From TMED26 sp002694075 (GTDB lineage Bacteria > Pseudomonadota > Alphaproteobacteria > Thalassobaculales > Thalassobaculaceae), in the NCBI GenBank assembly GCA_036160575.1, contig JAYYDT010000074.1, positions 1-5,646 of the forward strand: 5,646 nt of DNA. Direction: 5' to 3'. Made by a program: the position numbers and the translations under genes. Position 1 is the stretch's first letter. Every line of letters starts with the position of its first letter. The notes below the pieces were generated by a model. The model saw nothing but the letters and a program-made list of their open reading frames with translations, was not told the origin of the DNA and made no database searches. This document shows positions 1-5,120 of the stretch, piece by piece.

Positions 1-336
1 GCTGAGCTCGGCGGCCAATTCGCCGTGATTTTCGATGATGCCGTTATGCACCAGGGCGACTTGGCCGGCGATATGGGGGTGGGCGTTGGCTTCGGTCGGC
101 CCGCCATGGGTGGCCCAGCGGGTGTGGCCAATGCCGGCCTCGCCGGCGAGCGGCGTGGCGGTCAGCGCCGCGGCCAAATGGTGAAGCTTACCGGCCCGCC
201 GCAGGCGTTCGAGACCACCATTGGCGGCCACCGCTATCCCGGCCGAGTCATAGCCGCGATATTCCAGCCGCCGCAGCCCGTCAAGCAGGCGCGCGGCGAC
301 CGGCGCCCGGCCGAGGATGCCAATCAAGCCGCACAT
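1..336 (-). CDS. glmS: Glutamine--fructose-6-phosphate aminotransferase (isomerizing), N-terminal part
   Basis: GlmS converts fructose-6-phosphate and glutamine to glucosamine-6-phosphate, the committed step of cytoplasmic amino-sugar synthesis. The 112 visible residues are the start of the class II glutaminase domain; the sugar isomerase domains lie beyond the left edge. The protein begins MCGLIGILGR, with Cys2 becoming the N-terminal nucleophile after Met removal. YRGYDSAG (26-33), HTRWATHG (71-78) and HNGIIEN (97-103) are the family's glutamine-binding motifs. The start is fixed because Cys must follow Met. An AAAGG ribosome site (347-351), inside the end of glmU, lies 10 nt upstream. The gene starts 6 nt after the glmU stop, so the two are almost certainly cotranscribed. 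It is partial only because of the window edge. Confidence 0.97.
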   Translation of the reverse strand, partial: MCGLIGILGRAPVAARLLDGLRRLEYRGYDSAGIAVAANGGLERLRRAGKLHHLAAALTATPLAGEAGIGHTRWATHGGPTEANAHPHIAGQVALVHNGIIENHGELAAELS

Positions 337-342
337 CGCCGA

Positions 343-1689
343 TCAGCCTTTCTGTTTCTTGCGCGCCAACCGGCGGTCGCGGAAGCGCTGGGCGCCACCG
401 GGACTAGTTTTGGTCGCCGCCCGTCCCACCGCCAAATCCCCATCCGCGACATCGGCTGCGATGGTGCTGCCGGCGCCGACCATGGCCCCGGCGCCGACGC
501 GCACCGGCGCGACCAGGGCGGTATTGGACCCAATAAACGCGCCCGCGCCAATGTTTGTGCGATGTTTGTCAACTCCGTCATAATTACAGGTGATGGTGCC
601 GGCGCCGATATTGCTGTCGGTGCCGATTTCAGCGTCCCCGAGATAGGCCAGAGGGCCGGCTTTGACCCCGCTGGCCACAGTCGCGTTCTTGACCTCGACG
701 AAATTGCCTAGCCGGACATGCGCGCCGATTTTGGCGCCGCCACGCACGCGGGCATGGGGGCCAATGGCGGCGCCCTCGGCGACCGTGCAGGCCTCCAAAT
801 GACTGAACGAGTTTATGGTCACGCCGGCGGCGATCACCACGCCGGGGCCGAACACCACATGGGGATGGATCACGCAATCGCGGCCCAGCACCGTGTCATG
901 GGAGAAATGCACCGCGGCCGGTTCAATTAAGGTGACACCGGCGGCCATCGCCGCCAGGCGCAGGCGGTCCTGTAAGACCGTCTCGGCGCGCGCCAGGGCG
1001 AGGCGATCGTCGATGCCCATGAATTCGGCCTCCTCGCCCTCAACCACCGCGCAGGCGGCGCCATCGGCGCGCGCCAGGGCGATAATATCGGTCAGGTAAA
1101 ACTCGCCTTTGGCGTTGTCGTCGCCGAGCCGGGCCAGCCAATTGGCCAAACGGTCGCCGGCGATCGCCATGATCCCGGAATTACAAAGAGTGACCGCCAG
1201 TTCGTCCGGGCCCGCGTCACGGGCCTCGACGATCCGCTCCAGGTTGCCGTCGGTGCCGCGGATCATGCGGCCGTACATGTTCGGTGGGGCGGCGTGAAAG
1301 CCTAGCGCGACCACCGCCGGCGCGTTGGCGCCGGCCCGCAAATCCAGCATCTTGCGCAGGGTATCGGTGGTGATGAACGGGGTGTCGCCGTAGAGGACCA
1401 GGACCGTCGCCGCCGCGCCGACCAACGCCATCGCCGCACGCACCGCGTCGCCGGTGCCGCGCGCTACCTTCTGTTCGGCGCCAAGGGCGCCCGGCACCGC
1501 CGCCGCCACGTGATCGTCACCGGGTCGATGGACAACAACCAGCGGCGCCGGCGCCAAGGGCGCGACGGCGGCCGCCACATGGCCGATCATCGACCGGCCC
1601 GCGAGCGGGTGCAGCACCTTGGGCAGATCGGAGTTCATCCGCGTGCCCTGCCCGGCGGCCAAAATCACAGCGGCGAGGGAATCTGACAT
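343..1689 (-). CDS. glmU: Bifunctional GlmU: GlcNAc-1-phosphate uridyltransferase / GlcN-1-phosphate acetyltransferase
   Basis: GlmU acetylates glucosamine-1-phosphate with acetyl-CoA and couples the product to UTP, giving UDP-GlcNAc in the cytoplasm. The 448 residues are close to the E. coli length (456). Residues 1 to about 230 form the nucleotidyltransferase domain, with LAAGQGTRM (10-18), DLPKVLHPLAG (21-31), YGDTP (100-104, metal ligand Asp102) and CNSGIM (169-174). From about 250 a left-handed beta-helix of hexapeptide repeats follows, containing GNFVEVK (328-334), NIGAGTITCNYDG (360-372) and GSNTALVAPV (387-396). Aligned by eye to E. coli with a constant offset of 17, Arg316, Lys334, Tyr349, Asn360, Asn369, Lys375, Ser388 and Arg423 match acetyltransferase residues. 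The catalytic base His363 is replaced by Pro346, and metal ligand Asn227 by Asp227. The ATG start places LAAGQGTRM normally; its ribosome site is weak. glmS follows 6 nt downstream. The family call is secure; acetyltransferase activity is in doubt. Confidence 0.97.
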   Translation of the reverse strand: MSDSLAAVILAAGQGTRMNSDLPKVLHPLAGRSMIGHVAAAVAPLAPAPLVVVHRPGDDHVAAAVPGALGAEQKVARGTGDAVRAAMALVGAAATVLVLYGDTPFITTDTLRKMLDLRAGANAPAVVALGFHAAPPNMYGRMIRGTDGNLERIVEARDAGPDELAVTLCNSGIMAIAGDRLANWLARLGDDNAKGEFYLTDIIALARADGAACAVVEGEEAEFMGIDDRLALARAETVLQDRLRLAAMAAGVTLIEPAAVHFSHDTVLGRDCVIHPHVVFGPGVVIAAGVTINSFSHLEACTVAEGAAIGPHARVRGGAKIGAHVRLGNFVEVKNATVASGVKAGPLAYLGDAEIGTDSNIGAGTITCNYDGVDKHRTNIGAGAFIGSNTALVAPVRVGAGAMVGAGSTIAADVADGDLAVGRAATKTSPGGAQRFRDRRLARKKQKG

Positions 1690-1806
1690 GCCCAGTCTCT
1701 TTGGTGGGGAAATCGAATCACCGGGAGTCTGGCACAGCCGCCGACAGGGACAGAATCACTATTTTTTGCGGGCTGTTACAGCGCCTTTGGCGATGTCACG
1801 CGCCGG

Positions 1807-3222
1807 CTAGAAAATCACAAAATCGCTGGTGATGAACCAACTCGAATTGTAGTTCAGAAAAGTCACGCTGTGACCGCCGCCAAGGTCCAAAACCGCCTGA
1901 CCGGCGGCGTTATCCGACAGCCGAGCCAGCAGATCGGCCGTGGTCGTAACGCCGGTGCCGTTAATATCGCGGGCGATGTACAGGCGTTCGCCGAAGCGCG
2001 GCCTATCGACGATCACATCCTGGCCGCTGCCGTCGGCGAAATGGAACTGATCCAATCCGAGGCCGCCGTAAAGCGTGTCGTCGCCGGCGCCGCCAATCAA
2101 TGTGTCCCTGCCGGCACCGCCGGACAGGACATCATCGTTGCGATTCCCATCCAACCGGTCGGCGCCACTGCCGCCCAAAAGCAGGTCGTCATCCTGCCCG
2201 CCGTAAAGGCGGTCGTCGCCAGCATCGCCGTATAAACGGTCGCCGCCCATATTGCCGTAGACAAGATCCGCGCCGTCGCCGCCGGACACAGTCTCAATCC
2301 CCTCGCGCCGCGCGCTTCCGCCGTTGCGGGTTGTGGCGGGACCATTGTTCTGTCCACCGTAGAGAACATCCGCGCCGGCGCCACCATTGATCAAATCGGT
2401 CTCAAGATTGCCGTAAATCAGATCGTCACCGGCCCCACCGGACAAGGTATCGGCCCCGCTGTCCGCGTGCAGCGTGTCGTCACCACCGCCGCCGGTCAGC
2501 AGGTCGGCGCCGGCGCCACCATGGACGATTTCGCCAAGCTCGACCGGACGGACCGGCGCGTCGCCCAGCAAGCTGTCGTTCTGCGCCAGCCAGGTGGTCA
2601 AACGTGCCTCATGCTCGCCCACATCCGGGGCGTAACCGCCGGTGGAGACCACGCCAACAACTTTGGCGACATCACCCTCGCGCTGCCAAAGCGGGCCGCC
2701 GCTGTCACCGGAATTAATCTCAAACCCCTCGGTAAACCAAGCATCGCTGCTCCAGGATTTGAACATATAGGCGCTGTCCTCGACCATTCGCGGGCCGGAA
2801 AAACCGCTATACAGGCTGGGATAGCCGGTTTTGTTGTAAACCCCCGAAGCGCCGTCATAGTCGAGCTGAAATTGCCCGGTCCGCGCGCCAATCGCCGTGT
2901 CAAACCCCAAAACCGCGATGTCGTTGGCGCTTTCCCAGGAATACAGAAGACCGTCGCCATCCTGATCGACCGGCAGATAGTTGACGTGCTTTGCCTCAAA
3001 ACTGCCGAAGGGCTTGGCCGCGCCGTCGCGGGCCGGTGTTACTGTGATCGAGGTGGCGAGGCCGCCATGCTCGGCCGCCCAGATGACATGGCTGGCGGTG
3101 AGCACGTCATTGCGGCCAACCACCGCCCCGGAGTCGGACGCTTGCGTCCCGTCGGGGTAGGTGACCTCAATGTGAACCACCGCCGAATGCGGGTGGCCGG
3201 TGTTATGGATAACCTCGCTCAT
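1807..3222 (-). CDS. Secreted trypsin-like serine protease with C-terminal RTX repeats
   Basis: This is a 471-residue chymotrypsin-fold endopeptidase joined to a calcium-binding RTX domain. The protease domain (about 10-215) shows a full catalytic triad: His45 in LTASHVIW, Asp101 in ANDIAVLGFD and Ser174 in NSGDSGGPLW. An EF-hand-like loop, DQDGDGLLYSWE (86-97), precedes Asp101. Fifteen RTX nonapeptides fill 235-394, split by a 25-residue insertion at 289-313. The end, SDFVIF, has an acidic residue followed by hydrophobic residues, as in type I secreted proteases. With no Sec signal peptide, export by an ABC-type I system and folding in external calcium are inferred; no transporter genes lie in the window. 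The ATG overlaps the upstream lipoprotein stop (ATGA), which suggests translational coupling, and the ribosome site is weak. The substrate is unknown. Close relatives of the protease domain could be V8-like rather than classical trypsin-like. Confidence 0.93.
   Translation of the reverse strand: MSEVIHNTGHPHSAVVHIEVTYPDGTQASDSGAVVGRNDVLTASHVIWAAEHGGLATSITVTPARDGAAKPFGSFEAKHVNYLPVDQDGDGLLYSWESANDIAVLGFDTAIGARTGQFQLDYDGASGVYNKTGYPSLYSGFSGPRMVEDSAYMFKSWSSDAWFTEGFEINSGDSGGPLWQREGDVAKVVGVVSTGGYAPDVGEHEARLTTWLAQNDSLLGDAPVRPVELGEIVHGGAGADLLTGGGGDDTLHADSGADTLSGGAGDDLIYGNLETDLINGGAGADVLYGGQNNGPATTRNGGSARREGIETVSGGDGADLVYGNMGGDRLYGDAGDDRLYGGQDDDLLLGGSGADRLDGNRNDDVLSGGAGRDTLIGGAGDDTLYGGLGLDQFHFADGSGQDVIVDRPRFGERLYIARDINGTGVTTTADLLARLSDNAAGQAVLDLGGGHSVTFLNYNSSWFITSDFVIF
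2041..2520 (-). repeat. RTX (GGxGxDxux) calcium-binding nonapeptide array in the protease
   Basis: Residues 235-394 of the protease read as 6 nonapeptides (235-288), a 25-residue insertion (289-313) and 9 more nonapeptides (314-394). Each block keeps an exact 9-residue period. Clear copies are GGAGADLLT, GGGGDDTLH, GGAGDDLIY, GGAGADVLY and GGAGDDTLY. Such repeats bind calcium between turns of a parallel beta-roll and fold after secretion into calcium-rich surroundings. The copies differ enough in DNA that the array is a protein repeat rather than a recent DNA tandem duplication. Confidence 0.92.
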
Positions 3223-3677
3223 GGCGACCGCTTACCGACTCGGCGCGCGGCCCGCGCCACCCCCGGCACGCCGCGCAGGGTGGTGCCGGCGCCGGCCGGC
3301 GCCTCGCGGGTTCGGCGGTTCGGGTCGGGCAGGATTTTGACCACCCGCCCTTGATCAAGGAGCAGTTCGAGACCTTGGGTGCGCACCAAACGGCCATCGT
3401 CCATGCGCGTCTCGAAGCGGCCGGCGGCCGTGAAATACACCCATAAAGCGCCGCCGATACCGCCGACGGCGGGCACGGTGCGCTGGGTTTCCGCCGCCCC
3501 CAACAACTGGCGCACGCGCGCGTCCGAATCACCGAGGCGCAGCCATTGAGAGGGCGCCGCACCCTGTCCTTCAAAACCTTGACAGGCGCCGAGGCCAAGG
3601 GTCACCAACCCACCGAGAAACACCCGCGCGACATCACGCCGGAACCACTTCGTGCACCGCCACCCCGCCTGTGCCAC
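3219..3677 (-). CDS. Small predicted outer-membrane lipoprotein, possible BamE/SmpA-like fold
   Basis: I do not recognise this as a named family. From the GTG at 3677 it has 152 residues: a basic N-region (WRCTKWFRRDVAR), a hydrophobic core (VFLGGLVTLGLGA) and a lipobox LGAC, so cleavage before the Cys (residue 32) would leave a lipidated protein. Gln, not Asp, follows the Cys, which by the Lol rule suggests the outer membrane. The body holds LGDSDARVRQLLGAAE, then WVYFTAAGRFETRM and LLLDQGRVVKIL, an alpha then beta pattern resembling BamE/SmpA-type small lipoproteins (weak inference). The tail is rich in Arg, Ala and Pro. The frame stays open to another GTG at 3812, but that would bury the signal sequence 60 residues in. 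The GTG at 3677 has GGGGAG 11 nt upstream and is preferred. The stop overlaps the protease ATG, so the two products may act together. Confidence 0.72.
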   Translation of the reverse strand: MAQAGWRCTKWFRRDVARVFLGGLVTLGLGACQGFEGQGAAPSQWLRLGDSDARVRQLLGAAETQRTVPAVGGIGGALWVYFTAAGRFETRMDDGRLVRTQGLELLLDQGRVVKILPDPNRRTREAPAGAGTTLRGVPGVARAARRVGKRSP

Positions 3678-3688
3678 GCCGCTGATCA

Positions 3689-3694
3689 CTCCCC
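3689..3694 (-). promoter_or_regulatory. Ribosome binding site supporting the GTG start at 3677
   Basis: On the minus strand GGGGAG lies 11 nt before the GTG at 3675-3677. The alternative GTG at 3812 has no purine-rich site before it, and the GTG at 3689 lies directly against this motif, too close to use it. The spacing is slightly long, so the start choice remains a judgement that also rests on the signal peptide position. Confidence 0.45.
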
Positions 3695-3831
3695 ACGCGC
3701 CTTTCAAACGCCCTACTGTTCCGTGGGCCGGGCGCCGCGGGCGAGAATGAAAAAGGGATATTGACAGGGCATCGGCGCATGGCCCGTCGCGGCCGCGCAA
3801 GCTGATTGCCACCCAGCGCTCAAAAACGCGG

Positions 3832-4701
3832 TTAGGCTCGGTAGCCGATCTCGGCTAGCCGTTTGCCCAAACGGGCGGTCAAATAATCCTGTTCGTCATC
3901 GCTGAAGAACTCCAACCAATCGCCGGTCACGCCCTTGCGAAAAAAGGAATCCGGGTCCGCCTCGCCAGGGGCGCGTCCACCGGACCATTTTTCAAACGCG
4001 CCATGGGCGACGCAGGCGGCGATCTGATTGACGTCGTGGCCGGCGCCAAGAAAGCGCACCGCCCGCGCGATTTCCTTGTGCGGGTCGCGGATCAAGGTTT
4101 CGTAGCGCAGGGTGATCATGCGATTAGGCCAAGCGCGGTCGAAATCACGCGCCAATTGCGTCACCTCAAGCCATTTGCGCACAAAACTCTCAAGGTCCGA
4201 GCGACGGGTGCGGGTGTCATAGGGGCGACGGGTCTCGGCCCGCAGCAGCCGCATTTTCTGGGCGATGATCGAGGCCGCCGCGTCGCGCCCGTCGCGCATC
4301 ACACAAATAAAGCGCGCCTCGGGGAAGATTCCCCGCAACAAGTTGAGCGCGTAAACGTAATTTGGGGTCTTATCGCCCTGGAACCGGATCGCCGGCTTGA
4401 GGTCGCGCTTGCGCAATTGCTGCAAAAAGACGAAGCGCGCGAGAGCGTTAAAATCCTTGCCGGTGAAGCCGGAAAAATAGCCATCATCGTCATAGACGAA
4501 GGCGTTGTTGAAAGCTTGCCGCTCATTGTATTTGGCAAGCAGGCCACGGACATCCTCAAGCAGCCAATCCGTGAAATGCCCCTCGCCGGCGCAGTCGATG
4601 GCGGCGTGCTCATTCAGCATAAGTTGCACCCATGTGGTGCCGGATTTCGGCGCCCCGACCACGAAAAACAGGGCGCGCCCCAAACCTTCGGTAATTTTCA
4701 T
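3832..4701 (-). CDS. PAPS-dependent sulfotransferase domain protein
   Basis: This 289-residue soluble protein should move a sulfuryl group from 3'-phosphoadenylyl sulfate (PAPS) to an unknown acceptor. The 5'-phosphosulfate loop is VGAPKSGTTWVQ (15-26), with Lys19, Ser20, Gly21 and Thr22-Thr23. The 3'-phosphate motif is FICVMRDGRDAAASI (131-145), with Arg136 and Ser144. GDKTPNY (109-115), LRYETLIRDP (198-207) and FRKGVTGDW (254-262) are further typical family segments. The length fits the bacterial Sulfotransfer_1/3 group, and there is no signal peptide or membrane segment. The ATG start puts the nucleotide loop at the usual distance from the N-terminus, though the ribosome site is weak. It is on the same strand as the lipoprotein gene but 154 nt from its preferred start, so an operon is uncertain. 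No PAPS-synthesis genes or glycan genes are nearby to indicate the acceptor. Confidence 0.93.
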   Translation of the reverse strand: MKITEGLGRALFFVVGAPKSGTTWVQLMLNEHAAIDCAGEGHFTDWLLEDVRGLLAKYNERQAFNNAFVYDDDGYFSGFTGKDFNALARFVFLQQLRKRDLKPAIRFQGDKTPNYVYALNLLRGIFPEARFICVMRDGRDAAASIIAQKMRLLRAETRRPYDTRTRRSDLESFVRKWLEVTQLARDFDRAWPNRMITLRYETLIRDPHKEIARAVRFLGAGHDVNQIAACVAHGAFEKWSGGRAPGEADPDSFFRKGVTGDWLEFFSDDEQDYLTARLGKRLAEIGYRA

Positions 4702-4807
4702 TTGTTACGCCACGGCCGCGCCGCGCTCCCCGACCAATACGGGCGACACCCAACCGTCGCCACGCCGCCACTCTAGGCGGGGCGCACGCCGCAAGCGGAC
4801 GATATTA

Positions 4808-4813
4808 AGTATA
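4808..4813 (-). promoter_or_regulatory. Possible -10 element for the sulfotransferase gene
   Basis: The minus strand reads TATACT inside a short AT-rich patch (about 4800-4818) in otherwise GC-rich DNA, roughly 105 nt before the sulfotransferase ATG. No good -35 box is present at 16-18 nt upstream, so this is weak support for a promoter. Confidence 0.25.
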
Positions 4814-4841
4814 ATTTTGCGCTGTTCGCGACACCGATTGC

Positions 4842-4869
4842 CCACCAAGACATGGTGGTGGCGTCTTGG
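4842..4869. repeat. Two mutually exclusive small hairpins
   Basis: CCACCA (4842-4847) pairs with TGGTGG (4853-4858) across a 5-nt loop. CCAAGAC (4845-4851) pairs with GTCTTGG (4863-4869) across an 11-nt loop. The two stems share bases 4845-4847, so only one can form at a time. No T-run follows, so it is not a plain terminator. Its role is unknown. Confidence 0.45.
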
Positions 4870-4889
4870 CCAAGAGCGGTGACGCGTCC

Positions 4890-4918
4890 TTGACTTCCGC
4901 CGCCGCCGCCCGTATCAC
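4890..4918 (+). promoter_or_regulatory. Sigma70-like promoter of tRNA-Val
   Basis: A -35 box TTGACT (4890-4895) and a -10 box TATCAC (4913-4918) are separated by exactly 17 nt. Transcription would start near 4924-4926, leaving a leader of about 8 nt before the mature tRNA. The position fits a dedicated tRNA promoter. The GC-only spacer makes chance boxes less likely. Confidence 0.65.
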
Positions 4919-4932
4919 CATGCCACCCGGGC

Positions 4933-5007
4933 GGGCGCGTAGCTCAGTGGGAGAGCACTGTGTTCACACCGCAGGGGTCGCTGGTTCAATCCCAGCCGCG
5001 CCCACCA
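4933..5007 (+). tRNA. tRNA-Val (anticodon CAC)
   Basis: The 75-nt gene folds into a full cloverleaf. The acceptor stem is GGGCGCG (4933-4939) with CGCGCCC (4997-5003). The D stem is GCTC/GAGC (4942-4945, 4953-4956). The anticodon stem is CTGTG/CGCAG (4958-4962, 4970-4974, one G-T pair) around loop TTCACAC, with anticodon CAC at 4965-4967. The T stem is GCTGG/CCAGC (4980-4984, 4992-4996) around TTCAATC. The discriminator A5004 and an encoded CCA (5005-5007) end the gene. It reads GTG valine codons. Its 3' end faces phage-like DNA, a common setting for integration at tRNA genes. Confidence 0.97.
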
Positions 5008-5047
5008 TTCTATTTCAATGACTTACGGGATTTTTTGAGTTTTTTAC

Positions 5048-5118
5048 GCAGGGGTCGGTTTGGTACACATCTACCAAGAAATTCATCTAAGCCGAAAATC
5101 CAACCCCTGCTCTTTTTT
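5048..5118 (+). terminator. Long-loop terminator-like hairpin downstream of tRNA-Val
   Basis: An 11-bp inverted repeat, GCAGGGGTCGG (5048-5058) and CCAACCCCTGC (5100-5110), pairs fully on the transcript if one G-U is allowed. It is followed by TCTTTTTT (5111-5118), as in a rho-independent terminator read from the plus strand. The 41-nt interior holds a second perfect stem, TTGGTA/TACCAA (5060-5065, 5072-5077), with a 6-nt loop. It lies 40 nt after the tRNA and 3 nt before the lysozyme stop codon. The minus strand has an A-run after the stem, so the structure does not terminate the lysozyme gene. The interior is longer than in typical terminators. Confidence 0.55.
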
Positions 5119-5120
5119 GG

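Larger units (their letters stand above)
4702..4889. other. Non-coding interval between divergent sulfotransferase and tRNA-Val genes
   Basis: No convincing gene is seen here. The interval holds an AT-rich patch near 4800-4818 and a pair of overlapping inverted repeats at 4842-4869. The sulfotransferase (minus) and tRNA-Val (plus) are divergent, so promoters for both are expected in the 4702-4932 gap. Confidence 0.6.

Noticed and set aside
25..711. Long plus-strand open frame
   Set aside because: It lies opposite glmS and glmU, both recognised by strong motifs. GC-rich DNA gives long antisense frames, and its translation shows no family motif.
1770..1792. Possible terminator between the protease and glmU
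   Set aside because: Only two 4-bp stems (CGCC/GGCG and GCTG/CAGC) are present, and the minus strand shows an A-run, not a T-run, after them. Readthrough into glmU cannot be excluded.
2041..2520. CRISPR-like or DNA tandem repeat
   Set aside because: The periodicity comes from the RTX nonapeptide code (27 nt) in one open reading frame. The DNA units vary and there are no spacers.
2467..3354. Long plus-strand open frame of 295 codons
   Set aside because: It is antisense to the protease, whose catalytic triad and repeats are clear. The translation has no recognisable domain.
3761..3766. Perfect TTGACA -35 box on the plus strand
   Set aside because: No -10 box follows at 16-18 nt and no plus-strand gene lies downstream.
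4003..4776. Plus-strand open frame of 257 codons
   Set aside because: It is antisense to the sulfotransferase with intact PAPS motifs, so it is a shadow frame.
4810..4815. Perfect TATAAT on the plus strand
   Set aside because: There is no -35 box at a proper distance, and the tRNA has a better promoter nearer at 4890-4918.
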